The notes under the pieces were generated by a model. That model was given only the letters and a program-made list of their open reading frames with translations. It had not been told where the DNA came from and searched no databases. A stretch of 64,000 nt of DNA. Source: Bacteroidota bacterium (GTDB lineage Bacteria > Bacteroidota > Bacteroidia > Bacteroidales > F082). Positions 7,143-16,742 of the stretch are shown here, in pieces. The DNA is taken from the NCBI GenBank assembly GCA_016715945.1, contig JADJXJ010000003.1, forward strand, positions 744,001-808,000, given 5' to 3'. A program made the position numbers and the translations under genes. The stretch's first letter is position 1; each line of letters opens with the position of its first letter.

Positions 7143-9755
7143 ATGAGCAAATCCGCCGAAGCAGCCGAAACCCCGCTGATGAAGCAGTACAACCAGATCA
7201 AGGCGCGTTATCCCGACGCCCTGCTGCTTTTTCGTGTGGGCGATTTTTATGAGACCTTCGGACAGGATGCCATAAAAACATCCGAAACGCTGGGTATCGT
7301 GCTCACCCGCCGGGCCAACGGAGCCGCAGCATTTGTCGAGCTGGCTGGTTTTCCGCACCATGCGCTTGATACCTATCTTCCCAAGCTTGTGAAAGCCGGA
7401 TACAGGGTGGCCATCTGCGATCAACTTGAGGATCCCAAGACTGCCAAAACCGTGGTGAAGCGAGGTGTAACCGAATTGGTGACACCCGGAGTTTCCTACA
7501 ACGATAATGTGCTTTCGCAAAAGGAGAATAACTTCCTGGCAGCCATCCACCTTCAGGAAGGCCTGAGCGGCATTGCTTTTCTGGACATCTCGACCGGTGA
7601 GTTTTATGTGGCCGAGGGCAACGATGAATACCTCGACAAACTCATCCAGAGCTTCAGCCCAAGCGAGGTAGTCATACAGCGTAACCGTCGCAGGAACTTT
7701 ACCGAGAAATTCGGCGAGCGTTTTTACATCAATGTCTTTGATGATTGGGTGTTCAGTTCCGACTACGCTTACGACAAACTTTGCACCCATTTTCAAACCA
7801 GTTCGCTCAAAGGGTATGGCGTGGAGGAGCTGCCGCGCGCCATTGTGGCAGCCGGTGCTGCTCTGCATTATCTCAGTGAAACACATCACGACAAGATCAG
7901 TCATATTTCCGGCATGTCGCGCATTGACGAGGGCGACTATGTCTGGCTCGACCGTTTTACCATCCGCAATCTTGAGCTGTGGGCTTCGCCTCATCCTGAG
8001 GCACGCACCCTGATGGATGTACTCGACCATACCCGCACGCCCATGGGTGCCCGCCTGCTCAGGCGCTGGCTGGCCCTGCCGCTCAAAAACCGGAAATCCA
8101 TCGAAGAAAGGCACGAGGTGGTGGAGGCCCTGGTGAACCGACCCGAACTGCTCAGCCAACTGTCCGAATCGCTCAAAACTGCAGGCGACCTCGAAAGGCT
8201 CATCTCCAAGGTCGCCCTGATGAAAGCCAACCCCCGCGAACTGCTTCAGGTGGCCCGTGCCATCGATCAGGCTTTGATCATAAAAAACCTCTGTGCATCA
8301 GCCGATGCCCCAAGCCTGAACAAACTGGCACAGGAATTTACCGACTGCAGCCAGGTGAGCAGCCTGATAACCACCACCTTATTGCCTGAACCTGCTTCCA
8401 GCCTTGCCAAGGGCAATGTGATTGCTCCGGGCATCCATGCCGAGCTCGACGAACTGCGCCAGATTGCCCGCTCCGGAAAGGATTATCTGGCCGATATGCT
8501 TCAGCGCGAAACTTCGCTGACCGGCATACCAAGCCTCAAAATCGGATTCAATAATGTGTTCGGGTATTATTTTGAGGTGACCAATGCGCACAAAAACAAA
8601 GTGCCCTCGGGCTGGATCAGAAAACAAACCCTGACAGGAGCCGAACGTTACATCACCGAAGAACTGAAGGCATATGAGCAAAAAATTCTCGGTGCCGAAG
8701 AACGCATGCTGGCCATTGAAAATCAGGTGTATGCCGAATTGCTTGGCAAGGTGGCTGCGCATGTCGGACCGGTGCAGCAAAATGCGTCCGTGATGTCGCG
8801 CATCGATTGCCTGGGTGCTTTTGCTCAGGTAGCTCATCGTTATAACTACGTGCGCCCTGCAATGAACGATGGTTTTGCCATCGATATCCGGCAGGGCAGG
8901 CATCCCGTTGTTGAACAACAGATGCCCCCGGGCAACAGCTATGTGGCCAACGACGTGTTTCTCGACAGCGAACGCCAGCAGATCATGATGATTACCGGCC
9001 CGAATATGTCTGGTAAATCGGCCTTGCTGCGCCAAACGGCCCTCATCGTCCTGCTTGCGCAAATGGGCAGTTTTGTGCCGGCCGAGTCGGCTTCGCTCGG
9101 TATCGTGGATAAGGTATTTACCCGTGTCGGGGCCAGCGACAACATTTCATCCGGCGAATCTACCTTCATGGTCGAGATGAACGAAACTGCCAGCATCCTC
9201 AACAATATCTCCACACGCAGCCTGGTCATTCTCGACGAAATTGGCCGTGGCACAAGCACCTACGACGGCATCAGCATTGCCTGGGCCATTACCGAATACC
9301 TGCACGAGCACCCACTCTACAGACCTAAGGTGATGTTTGCCACCCACTACCACGAGCTCAACGAAATGGCCGCTACCTTCCCAAGGATCAAAAATTACCA
9401 TGTGTCGGTGAAAGAAGCGGGCAATAAAGTGATTTTTCTGCGCAAACTGAAAAAGGGCGGCAGCGCCCACTCATTCGGGATCCATGTGGCCGCCATGGCA
9501 GGCATGCCCCCCAGGGTGATCGAAAGGGCTAACAAGTTGCTGGCCATGCTCGAAAAATCGCACTCGCAGGAGGCCTTGCAGCAAGCCGGCAACAGCCCCA
9601 AAGAAAAAGACGGCATCCAGCTGAGCTTTATTCAGCTCGACGACCCGCTGCTGCTGCAGATTAAAGACGAAATCCTCAATACCAACATCGACACCCTTAC
9701 GCCGGTCGAAGCTTTGCTGAAGCTTCACGAAATCAAACGCTTGCTTGGAAAGTGA
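7143..9755 (+). CDS. mutS: DNA mismatch repair protein MutS
   Basis: The 870-residue product has the full MutS layout. The mismatch-binding domain shows LLFRVGDFYETFG, with the Phe-x-Glu pair that stacks on and hydrogen-bonds the mispair. The connector, lever and clamp domains follow. The ATPase has Walker A GPNMSGKSALLRQ (about residue 618), the segment FTRVGASDNISSGESTFMVE, Walker B LVILDEIGRGTSTYDG and the switch THYHEL. A helix-turn-helix dimerisation region ends the protein. Walker A has Ser where Gly is usual (GPNMGGKS). The start at 7143 (MSKSAEAAETPLMKQY) fits the family; an open frame extends back to 6927 but overlaps the divergent methyltransferase gene. mutL is not in the window. 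Confidence 0.97.
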   Translation: MSKSAEAAETPLMKQYNQIKARYPDALLLFRVGDFYETFGQDAIKTSETLGIVLTRRANGAAAFVELAGFPHHALDTYLPKLVKAGYRVAICDQLEDPKTAKTVVKRGVTELVTPGVSYNDNVLSQKENNFLAAIHLQEGLSGIAFLDISTGEFYVAEGNDEYLDKLIQSFSPSEVVIQRNRRRNFTEKFGERFYINVFDDWVFSSDYAYDKLCTHFQTSSLKGYGVEELPRAIVAAGAALHYLSETHHDKISHISGMSRIDEGDYVWLDRFTIRNLELWASPHPEARTLMDVLDHTRTPMGARLLRRWLALPLKNRKSIEERHEVVEALVNRPELLSQLSESLKTAGDLERLISKVALMKANPRELLQVARAIDQALIIKNLCASADAPSLNKLAQEFTDCSQVSSLITTTLLPEPASSLAKGNVIAPGIHAELDELRQIARSGKDYLADMLQRETSLTGIPSLKIGFNNVFGYYFEVTNAHKNKVPSGWIRKQTLTGAERYITEELKAYEQKILGAEERMLAIENQVYAELLGKVAAHVGPVQQNASVMSRIDCLGAFAQVAHRYNYVRPAMNDGFAIDIRQGRHPVVEQQMPPGNSYVANDVFLDSERQQIMMITGPNMSGKSALLRQTALIVLLAQMGSFVPAESASLGIVDKVFTRVGASDNISSGESTFMVEMNETASILNNISTRSLVILDEIGRGTSTYDGISIAWAITEYLHEHPLYRPKVMFATHYHELNEMAATFPRIKNYHVSVKEAGNKVIFLRKLKKGGSAHSFGIHVAAMAGMPPRVIERANKLLAMLEKSHSQEALQQAGNSPKEKDGIQLSFIQLDDPLLLQIKDEILNTNIDTLTPVEALLKLHEIKRLLGK

Positions 9756-9775
9756 AAAAAAATTCACCCAAACTC

Positions 9776-9807
9776 TTGCCTGATTCAACGAAATGATGTT
9801 ACCTTTG
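9776..9807 (+). promoter_or_regulatory. promoter of the tRNA-Gly/tRNA-Leu pair
   Basis: TTG (9776-9778), a 21 bp gap and TACCTTTG (9800-9807) match the Bacteroidota consensus. The -7 element ends 18 bp before the mature tRNA-Gly 5' end. Confidence 0.65.
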
Positions 9808-9825
9808 CAGCCTCAAAACAGTTCT

Positions 9826-9901
<76 letters not shown>

Positions 9902-9906
9902 GAAAT

Positions 9907-9938
9907 AAAATCCCGATGCCCCCGTCGGGATTTTTTTA
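9907..9938 (+). terminator. terminator-like hairpin between the two tRNA genes
   Basis: AAAATCCCGA (9907-9916) pairs with TCGGGATTTT (9925-9934), followed by more T residues. The mature tRNA-Leu starts only 10 bp later, and no separate promoter is visible, so it may act as an attenuator. Confidence 0.6.
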
Positions 9939-9947
9939 TAAGCCAGT

Positions 9948-10032
9948 GCCCGAGTGGTGGAATAGGTAGACACGAAGGACTTAAAATCCTTTGGCCATTG
10001 CGGCTGTGCCGGTTCGAGCCCGGCCTCGGGTA
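9948..10032 (+). tRNA. tRNA-Leu (TAA anticodon)
   Basis: A class II tRNA of 85 nt with a long variable arm. Acceptor GCCCGAG pairs with CTCGGGT (one G:U pair). The anticodon stem AAGGA/TCCTT holds the anticodon TAA, and the T-arm contains GGTTCGAGCC. The discriminator is A, and CCA is not encoded. Confidence 0.95.
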
Positions 10033-10033
10033 C

Positions 10034-10061
10034 AAAAAACCGGGTTCAACCCGGTTTTTTT
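10034..10061. terminator. bidirectional terminator after tRNA-Leu
   Basis: AACCGGG pairs with CCCGGTT, flanked by A6 and T6 runs. It serves the tRNA pair (+) and the convergent carbonic anhydrase-like gene (-). Confidence 0.8.
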
Positions 10062-10067
10062 ATGCAA

Positions 10068-10607
10068 TCAGATTTTGGCTATGGGTTTGATCGAAGGGTC
10101 GTGCCAGCTTGCATAAGTGGTGTAGGACTTCGAAATACGGATCACTTCACCCTCGAGCAGTGCCGGGTCAATGCTTTTGATTTTTTTGGCCGGCACGCCT
10201 GCATATACCGAACCGGGCTCCACCACAGTATCTTTGGAGATTAATGCTCCGGCAGCAATGATGGAGTTGCTGCCGACCACCGCACCATCCATGATAATGG
10301 CTCCCATGCCCACAAGCACATTGTCGTGTATGGTGCAGCCATGAACGATGGCATTATGGGCAATGCTCACATTGTTTCCGATTTCGACCGGGGCCTTTTT
10401 GTAGGTGCAGTGGATGATGGCCCCGTCCTGTATGTTTACATTGTTTCCGATGCGGATGTAGTGCACATCGCCCCGCACCACCGCGTTGAACCACACGCTG
10501 CAGTTGTCGCCCATCACCACATCGCCCACCACTGTGGCGTTCTCAGCAAGGAAACAGTTTTCTCCGAATTTGGGCTCAATGCCGTTGACAGCTCTTACAA
10601 TTGCCAT
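10068..10607 (-). CDS. gamma-carbonic anhydrase-like hexapeptide-repeat protein
   Basis: This 179-residue protein is a left-handed beta-helix of the YrdA/PaaY/CaiE type, in the gamma-carbonic anhydrase superfamily. Hexapeptide repeats run throughout (for example ENATVVGDVVMGDNCSVWFN). The three His residues that hold the metal at the trimer interface are present in GAIIHCT and IAHNAIVHG. Family members reversibly hydrate CO2, or their substrate is unknown. The start at 10607 (MAIVRAVNG) is supported because a longer in-frame start at 10694 would overlap nadB by 83 bp. The nadB stop lies 4 bp upstream, so the two genes are probably cotranscribed. Confidence 0.85.
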   Translation of the reverse strand: MAIVRAVNGIEPKFGENCFLAENATVVGDVVMGDNCSVWFNAVVRGDVHYIRIGNNVNIQDGAIIHCTYKKAPVEIGNNVSIAHNAIVHGCTIHDNVLVGMGAIIMDGAVVGSNSIIAAGALISKDTVVEPGSVYAGVPAKKIKSIDPALLEGEVIRISKSYTTYASWHDPSIKPIAKI

Positions 10608-10611
10608 GATT

Positions 10612-12195
10612 TCAGTTAGTTTGGTTGTTCTCAGGTTTTGGAAGATAATCAATGTTGTAATGGAGTCCGATGCTTTCGCGTCGCTGTGAGGCAAATTTGG
10701 TAATTAGATAGGCTACGTTGATCATGTTTCGTAGCTCACAGATTTCTACTGTCAGTATGGATTTGTCGTAGAGGTCTTCAGTTTCGCGATAGAGAATATC
10801 GAGGCGGTCGAGTGCGCGTTTGAGTCGCAGATTTGAGCGCACGATTCCGACATAACTGCTCATGATGGCCTGCAGCTCCTTGCGCGATTGTGTGATGAGC
10901 ACCATCTCCTCGTTGAGCACCGTCCCCTCGGCATTCCAGTCGGGAATATCTTCGCGGAAATTGATATGGCTCAAGTCTTTAACGGCATCCTGACTTGCCC
11001 GGTGCGAAAACACAAGAGCTTCGAGCAGGGAATTGGAAGCCAGGCGATTGGCGCCATGAAGTCCGGTCGAGCTCACCTCACCGGATGCATACAAATGGTG
11101 GATGCTTGTGCGGCCGAAACTGTCGGTTTTGACGCCTCCACACATGTAATGGGCAGCGGGCACCACCGGAATCATCTCCTTGCGGATGTCGATACCCAGG
11201 CTGAGGCATTTGGCGTGGATGGCAGGAAAATGTTCGAGTATTTCTTTTTCTTTGAGGTGCCTGGCATCGAGATACACATGTTCGCTGCCCGAGAGTTTCA
11301 TCTCGTTGTCGATGGCCCGGGCCACTATGTCGCGCGGGGCGAGGCTGCCCCGGGCATCGTAGCGGTGCATGAATTCTTTGCCGTTGATGTCTTTGAGCAC
11401 TGCGCCGGCGCCACGCATGGCCTCGGTGATCAGAAAAGAGGGTTTTTCGCCCGGGTTGTACAGGCTGGTGGGGTGAAACTGGATGAACTCCATGTGGTCC
11501 ACAATCCCTTTGGCCCGGTAAACCATAGCCACGCCGTCGCCGGTAGCGATAACCGGATTGGTGGTGGTTTGATATACATTGCCGGCCCCACCGGTGGCAA
11601 CCATGGTTTTGCGGGACAGCACGGTATGCACCTCACCGGTGAGGGGATCAAGCACATAAGCGCCAAAGCAGGTAATGTCGTTGTGGGTTCGTCTGACAAT
11701 CTGCCCCAGGTGATGCTGGGTGATCAGGTCGACAGTAAAATGGTTCTCAAGTACGGTAATGTTGGGATGGCTGCGCACCTTTTCAGTGAGCGCCCGTTGT
11801 ATCTCGGCGCCTGTTTTGTCCTGGTGGTGCAACACCCGGTGCTCGGAATGGCCGCCCTCGCGGGCAAGGGCGTAACGGCCGGAGCGTTCCTTGTCGAACT
11901 GCGCCCCCCATTCGATGAGCTCTTTCACCCTCTCGGTCGATTCGGTGATGGTGAATCTTACTACTTCCTCATTGTTCAGGTAACTTCCTGCCTTGAGGGT
12001 GTCGGCAATATGTTTTTCGTAGGTGTCCGGGGTGTACATCACTGCGGCAATGCCACCCTGGGCATAGCCTGTGGCAGTTTCGTCGAGCTGCGATTTGCTC
12101 ACCACCAGCACCCGGCCGTGGTCGGCTACCTTGATGGCAAAGCTCAAACCGGCAATGCCGCTGCCAATCACCAGAAAATCAGTGTGAATACGCAT
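10612..12195 (-). CDS. nadB: L-aspartate oxidase
   Basis: NadB oxidises L-aspartate to iminoaspartate with FAD, the first step of de novo NAD synthesis. It can use oxygen or fumarate as electron acceptor, which suits anaerobes. The 527-residue protein starts with the Rossmann motif VIGSGIAGLSFAIK and has ATGYAQGGIAAVM, a GGHSEHRVLHH loop, MEFIQFHPTSLY, ITEAMRGAGA and GEVSSTGLHGANRLASNSLL, all hallmarks of NadB. The start at 12195 (MRIHTDF) leaves 4 bp to the sucB stop. nadC is 39 kb away at 49840, and nadA is not seen, so the pathway is split. Confidence 0.94.
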   Translation of the reverse strand: MRIHTDFLVIGSGIAGLSFAIKVADHGRVLVVSKSQLDETATGYAQGGIAAVMYTPDTYEKHIADTLKAGSYLNNEEVVRFTITESTERVKELIEWGAQFDKERSGRYALAREGGHSEHRVLHHQDKTGAEIQRALTEKVRSHPNITVLENHFTVDLITQHHLGQIVRRTHNDITCFGAYVLDPLTGEVHTVLSRKTMVATGGAGNVYQTTTNPVIATGDGVAMVYRAKGIVDHMEFIQFHPTSLYNPGEKPSFLITEAMRGAGAVLKDINGKEFMHRYDARGSLAPRDIVARAIDNEMKLSGSEHVYLDARHLKEKEILEHFPAIHAKCLSLGIDIRKEMIPVVPAAHYMCGGVKTDSFGRTSIHHLYASGEVSSTGLHGANRLASNSLLEALVFSHRASQDAVKDLSHINFREDIPDWNAEGTVLNEEMVLITQSRKELQAIMSSYVGIVRSNLRLKRALDRLDILYRETEDLYDKSILTVEICELRNMINVAYLITKFASQRRESIGLHYNIDYLPKPENNQTN

Positions 12196-12199
12196 CGGT

Positions 12200-13492
12200 T
12201 TACAGGTCAAGCAGAATTTCGGCGGGGTCTTTGCCGCCAAACAACATCCTGTTGGGGTTTTCGAGCATTTCTTTCACTTTGACCAGAAAACTCACCGACT
12301 CGCGCCCGTCGATGATGCGGTGGTCATAACTCAATGCCACATACATCACAGGGTGAATCTCCACTTTGCCTTTCACGGCTATCGGACGCTCTACAATGTT
12401 GTGCATACCGAGGATTGCCGACTGTGGCGGATTGATGATAGGTGTGGACAACATGGAACCGAACACCCCCCCATTGGTGATGGTGAAGGTGCCGCCGCTC
12501 ATTTCCTCAAGTGTCAGCTTGTTTTCGCGGGCTTTGGTGGCAAGGTCCTTGATGGCCAGCTCAATTTCGGCCAGGCTGAGCATCTCGGCGTTGCGGATCA
12601 CAGGTACTACCAGTCCTTTCGGGCCAGATACCGCAATGCTCATATCCACGTAATCGAAAGTAAGAATATCGTCGCCATCAATCTGTGCATTCACCTGCGG
12701 AAAGTGCCGCAGGGCTTCGGTGACCGCCTTGGTGAAAAACGACATAAAGCCCAGGTTGACGCCGTGTTTCTGTTTGAAAGCATCCTTGTATTTGCTCCGC
12801 AGCTCCATGATGGGGCTCATGTTCACCTCGTTGAAGGTGGTGAGCATGGCGGTTTCGTTTTTGACTGATACCAGCCTTTCGGAGAGTTTTTTGCGCAGGG
12901 GAGTCATGCGTTTGCGCTCTTCGCTGCGCTGGCCTGGCCACGAGCTCAGGGCGACACCCGGCACTTCTGCCTGTAGGGGTGGTGTTGCCGGCTGTTTGTC
13001 TTTCTGCGCTTTCAGGAATGCGATGTCTTTCCGACCAATACGCATGTGCCGGATTGCTTCGATCAGGTCGGCTTCGCTCAGGTTTTCAACTTCCATTATT
13101 TTTCGGGCCAAAGGGCTGATATGCAGCGATATATCCTGATTCTCCACTGCCTTTTGCGCTTCATTGACCACTGCATCTGCTTTTTTGGTTTCCACCGGAG
13201 CGGGCGCAGTTTCTTTTTTTGGTGCAGGCGCGGGTGCGCTTGTTTGCGGTTTTTCGTCTGTAAGCTCAATCACGGCAACCACTGCACCTACCTCGACCGT
13301 GTCGCCGGCTTTGGCTTTCAGGCGGATGATGCCGGCTGCCTCGGCGGCAAGGCTAAGTGTGGCCTTGTCGGAGTCAACCTCGGCAATATCCTGGTCTTTC
13401 TCCACGTAGGCACCGTCGTCAACCAGCCAGTTGGAGAGGATTACTTCGCTGATGGATTCACCCGGACTTGGTACTTTTATTTCTATTGTCAT
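12200..13492 (-). CDS. sucB: dihydrolipoamide succinyltransferase, E2 of 2-oxoglutarate dehydrogenase
   Basis: This E2 subunit moves the succinyl group from lipoate to CoA. The 430-residue protein has one lipoyl domain (residues 1-76) with the lipoylated Lys in EVDSDKATLSL and an Ala/Pro/Lys-rich hinge. An E1/E3-binding domain follows (ISPLARKIMEVENLSEADL). The catalytic domain ends with the active-site SYDHRIIDGRESVSFL. It follows sucA by 12 bp, so the two should be made together. The E3 gene (lpd) is not in the window. nadB follows 4 bp downstream, so all of these genes may be one transcript. Confidence 0.95.
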   Translation of the reverse strand: MTIEIKVPSPGESISEVILSNWLVDDGAYVEKDQDIAEVDSDKATLSLAAEAAGIIRLKAKAGDTVEVGAVVAVIELTDEKPQTSAPAPAPKKETAPAPVETKKADAVVNEAQKAVENQDISLHISPLARKIMEVENLSEADLIEAIRHMRIGRKDIAFLKAQKDKQPATPPLQAEVPGVALSSWPGQRSEERKRMTPLRKKLSERLVSVKNETAMLTTFNEVNMSPIMELRSKYKDAFKQKHGVNLGFMSFFTKAVTEALRHFPQVNAQIDGDDILTFDYVDMSIAVSGPKGLVVPVIRNAEMLSLAEIELAIKDLATKARENKLTLEEMSGGTFTITNGGVFGSMLSTPIINPPQSAILGMHNIVERPIAVKGKVEIHPVMYVALSYDHRIIDGRESVSFLVKVKEMLENPNRMLFGGKDPAEILLDL

Positions 13493-13504
13493 GGTCTTGG
13501 CTGA

Positions 13505-16366
13505 TTATTCCAGTTTTTTAGTGGCCGAGTGGAACTTGCTGTCCACCATATCCACATTCATATCCTTGAGCTCTTGTTCGAACGAACGCCATTTGTTGCC
13601 AATGCAGATCATGCCGCATTCTTTTTCGAGCATGGGGCAGTCGCATTTTTCAAAAGTTTTATCAATCAGCTTTTGCTGGCTGATCACATGAAATTTGGCT
13701 GATCCTGTGGCCGGACTTCCGCTTTGAGGTCTGGCCACCAACCTGAGATTGACATCTTTGAATTCGTGGTGGATATAGCGCCACGCACCCATGTTCAGGG
13801 GTTCCTCCTGCACCCAGAGGTGGGTGCGGGCTTTGTGATATTTTTTTACTACCTGGCGCATCTGATGCACCGGAAGCGGGTGGAGCTGCTCAATGCGCAC
13901 CAGGGCGATGTCGTCGCTGCCGCGTTTTTGTTTCTCTTCGAGGAGTTCGTAATAAATCTTTCCGCTGCAAAACACCAGCTTGCTAACTTTTTCAGGGTCA
14001 GCAGCTGCATCGTCGATCACCTCCATGAATTTGCCATTGGTGAGCTCGCTCAGTTTGGAGATGCACAAGGGATGACGCAGCAGGCTCTTGGGTGTGAAGA
14101 TAACCAGAGGCTTACGGAAGGGCCTTTTCAGCTGGCGGCGCAGGATGTGGAAGAAGTTGGCCGGGGTGGTGCAATTGGCCACCTGCATGTTTTGTTCGGC
14201 ACAAAGCGTCAGAAATCTCTCGATGCGGGCGCTGGAATGCTCTGGTCCCTGGCCTTCGTAGCCATGCGGCAGAAACATCACCAGTCCGTTCATCACATTC
14301 CATTTTTCTTCGGCACTGCTCACAAACTGATCGAAGATGATCTGGGCGCCGTTGTTGAAGTCGCCAAACTGGGCTTCCCATATGGTGAGTGCATCGGGTG
14401 AAGCGAGCGCGTAACCGTATTCAAAACCAAGCACGCCGTATTCGCTCAGCAAGGAGTTGTACACTTCAAACTTTGCCTGATCGGGCGCTATGTGATTCAG
14501 CGGGGTGAATTCTTCTTCGCTGTCTTCCACCCTGAGCGTGGCGTGCCGGTGCGAGAATGTGCCTCTGGCCACATCCTGCCCGCTCAGCCTCACGGGATGT
14601 TTTTCAGTGAGCAAGGTGCCGTAGGCCAGCAGTTCGGCCATGGCCCAATCGACCACGCCCTGCTGAAACACCATCTCGCGACGCTGTTCCTGAAGCTTGA
14701 CAGTTTTACGGAAAAACTGTTTGTTGTCGGGAAGTTGGGTGAGGCCGTGGGCTATCTGTCGGAGCAATTGTTCATCAACCCCTGTTTCGGGCGATTCCAG
14801 AAAGTCGTTTTCGCGGGCCTTTCGGACGTGATCCCATACTTCCTGCAAAAAGTTGGTGATTTGCGTCTTTTCTTTGGCGCGCGCACCGCTCAGGCTGTCT
14901 TCGAGTACCTGAAGGTGATGGGCTTCGATGCGCTGGGCTTGTTCCGGACTGAGTACGCCTTCCTCTATGAGTTTTTTGGCATAGATGTCGCGCGGATTCG
15001 GATGTTTTTCGATGATTTTGTAGAGCAGTGGTTGTGTAAACCTTGGCTCATCGCCTTCGTTGTGGCCATATTTGCGGTAGCACAACAAATCCACATACAC
15101 ATCTTTGTGGAATTTCTCCCTGAACTCCATGGCAAGCTGTACGGCATACACCACTGCTTCAGGGTCGTCGCCATTCACGTGAAACACGGGCGAGTGGGTT
15201 ATTTTGGCCACGTCGGTGCAATAGGTGCTCGAGCGGGCATCGAGGTAATCGGTTGTGAAGCCGATCTGGTTGTTGATCACCAGGTGAATGGTGCCGCCTG
15301 TTTTGTAGCCGCGAAGCTCCGACATTTGTGCCACTTCGTACACCACGCCCTGGCCGGCTATGGAAGCGTCGCCGTGGATGAGGATGGGAACGACTTTTTT
15401 GTAATCGCCCTTGTAAATCTGGTCAATTTTGGCACGTGTGATGCCTTCAACCACAGGGTCAACGGCTTCCAGGTGCGAGGGGTTGGGCGAGAGGGTGAGT
15501 TTGACGGATTTGCCATTGGTGGCTTTGCGGACTGAGGTATAACCCAGGTGGTATTTCACGTCGCCCAGCAGGGTTTCGTCTTCATATTCCTTGCCCTCAA
15601 ACTCGCTGAATACGTCCATGTAGGGCTTACGCAGCACGTTGGTCAGAACGTTGAGCCTGCCGCGGTGCGCCATGCCGATAACCAGCTCTTCGGTGCCGAG
15701 TTCTGCACCTTTTTCTAATATGGCTTCCAGGGCAGGAATGAGCGATTCGGCTCCTTCGAGCGAGAAACGCTTTTGACCGGGGAATTTTTTGTGAATGAAC
15801 TTCTCGAAATTGACTGCCCTGTCGAGTTTGACGAAGATCCAGTTTTTATCCTGACGGGTGAACGATGGCAGATTGCGCACAGGCTCCATGCGGGCAAGCA
15901 GCCACTGCACAATATCCACATTGCGGATAAACATGAATTCGGCGCCAAAGCTGCGGCAATAGGTCTCTTTGAGCGCATCCACGATGGAGGCCAGACTTGC
16001 CGGCCCCAGGCCGATTTCCCTACCTGCCTCAAAAACTGTGTTGAGGTCTTTCTCGGTCAGGCCGTAGTTTTCGATATCGAGTGTGGGCCGGTACTGACGG
16101 CGTTTGCGTACCGGGTTGGTTTGCGTAAAGAGGTGACCGCGCTTGCGGTAATCGTTGATCAGGTCGAGTACCTTGAACTCTTTGACGGTTTTGACAGCAT
16201 CGCCTGATTGTACCGGGCGTTTGCTGTAGTTACGGGCTGCAAAGTCGAATCCCTCGAAAAACTTTCGCCAGCCTTCGTCCACACTTTGCGGGTTTTCGCG
16301 AAAGCGCAGATAAAGGTCTTCGATCACTGAAGGGTCGCTGCTGTTCAGATAGTTATAAACGTCCAT
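13505..16366 (-). CDS. sucA: 2-oxoglutarate dehydrogenase E1 component
   Basis: E1 decarboxylates 2-oxoglutarate with thiamine diphosphate and passes the succinyl group to E2. The 953-residue protein has the E1 N-terminal segment (YNYLNSSDPSVIEDLYLRFR), ELVIGMAHRGRLNVLTNVLR, the ThDP/Mg site around ILIHGDASIAGQG and NNQIGFTT, KYGHNEGDEPRFTQPLLY, and LPHGYEGQGPEHSSARIERF near the C-terminus. The start at 16366 (MDVYNYL) is preferred to one at 16402 that would run into the putative -7 element. It is transcribed with sucB. An NAD-linked 2-oxoglutarate dehydrogenase points to an oxidative TCA step, in contrast to the ferredoxin-linked korAB next door. Confidence 0.96.
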   Translation of the reverse strand: MDVYNYLNSSDPSVIEDLYLRFRENPQSVDEGWRKFFEGFDFAARNYSKRPVQSGDAVKTVKEFKVLDLINDYRKRGHLFTQTNPVRKRRQYRPTLDIENYGLTEKDLNTVFEAGREIGLGPASLASIVDALKETYCRSFGAEFMFIRNVDIVQWLLARMEPVRNLPSFTRQDKNWIFVKLDRAVNFEKFIHKKFPGQKRFSLEGAESLIPALEAILEKGAELGTEELVIGMAHRGRLNVLTNVLRKPYMDVFSEFEGKEYEDETLLGDVKYHLGYTSVRKATNGKSVKLTLSPNPSHLEAVDPVVEGITRAKIDQIYKGDYKKVVPILIHGDASIAGQGVVYEVAQMSELRGYKTGGTIHLVINNQIGFTTDYLDARSSTYCTDVAKITHSPVFHVNGDDPEAVVYAVQLAMEFREKFHKDVYVDLLCYRKYGHNEGDEPRFTQPLLYKIIEKHPNPRDIYAKKLIEEGVLSPEQAQRIEAHHLQVLEDSLSGARAKEKTQITNFLQEVWDHVRKARENDFLESPETGVDEQLLRQIAHGLTQLPDNKQFFRKTVKLQEQRREMVFQQGVVDWAMAELLAYGTLLTEKHPVRLSGQDVARGTFSHRHATLRVEDSEEEFTPLNHIAPDQAKFEVYNSLLSEYGVLGFEYGYALASPDALTIWEAQFGDFNNGAQIIFDQFVSSAEEKWNVMNGLVMFLPHGYEGQGPEHSSARIERFLTLCAEQNMQVANCTTPANFFHILRRQLKRPFRKPLVIFTPKSLLRHPLCISKLSELTNGKFMEVIDDAAADPEKVSKLVFCSGKIYYELLEEKQKRGSDDIALVRIEQLHPLPVHQMRQVVKKYHKARTHLWVQEEPLNMGAWRYIHHEFKDVNLRLVARPQSGSPATGSAKFHVISQQKLIDKTFEKCDCPMLEKECGMICIGNKWRSFEQELKDMNVDMVDSKFHSATKKLE

Positions 16367-16390
16367 GAAGCCTGGGCTGTGTTTAATCTG

Positions 16391-16398
16391 CAAAATTA
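16391..16398 (-). promoter_or_regulatory. putative -7 element for sucAB
   Basis: The minus strand reads TAATTTTG, an exact TAnnTTTG match, 24 bp before the sucA start codon. The -33 element is not evident. Confidence 0.4.
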
Positions 16399-16444
16399 GC
16401 ACAAAACCCCTTGCGCCTGACTGCCGCCGGGGCTACAGGCTAAA

Positions 16445-16478
16445 CAAAAAAAGGAACAGCCGGTTCGGTGGCTGCTCC
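16445..16478 (-). terminator. terminator of the ferredoxin gene
   Basis: On the minus strand GGAGCAGCC pairs with GGCTGTTCC (one G:U pair) and is followed by a run of seven T. It separates the ferredoxin transcript from sucA. Confidence 0.7.
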
Positions 16479-16528
16479 ACAGTAAATCGATTTTGAATAA
16501 GATGCCGCGTGGGCTTTGGCAAATCTCC

Positions 16529-16696
16529 TTATTCCGGAATGATGGCTTCTACGGGGCAAACATCGGCGCACGAACCGCAGTCGGTGCAGATATCGGGGTC
16601 GATCACGTAGATATCGCCTTCGGAAATGGCATCAACAGGGCATTCGTCAATGCAGGTGCCACATGCTGTGCAGGCGTCGGTAATTTTGTAAGCCAT
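16529..16696 (-). CDS. 2[4Fe-4S] ferredoxin
   Basis: This 55-residue clostridial-type ferredoxin has two complete cluster-binding motifs, CTACGTCIDECP and CTDCGSCADVCP. It is a small soluble electron carrier and an obvious partner for the ferredoxin-linked 2-oxoacid oxidoreductase encoded divergently at 17036, and for Rnf at 41985-47070. The start at 16696 (MAYKITDA) fits the family; the in-frame extension to 16747 runs through the putative -7 element. It is monocistronic, with its own terminator. Confidence 0.95.
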   Translation of the reverse strand: MAYKITDACTACGTCIDECPVDAISEGDIYVIDPDICTDCGSCADVCPVEAIIPE

Positions 16697-16734
16697 AGTG
16701 GTATTGTTTTGGTTTTGATGAACGTTATGTGGTG

Positions 16735-16742
16735 CAAAGATA
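16735..16742 (-). promoter_or_regulatory. putative -7 element for the ferredoxin gene
   Basis: The minus strand reads TATCTTTG, 38 bp before the start codon. A TTTG lies 16 bp upstream, shorter than the usual spacing. Confidence 0.4.

Noticed and set aside
7071..8159. Minus-strand open frame inside mutS
   Set aside because: It is a codon-bias shadow of mutS, with no motif or promoter of its own.
10888..12282. 464-residue plus-strand open frame opposite nadB
   Set aside because: NadB on the minus strand has all diagnostic motifs; the opposite frame matches no family.
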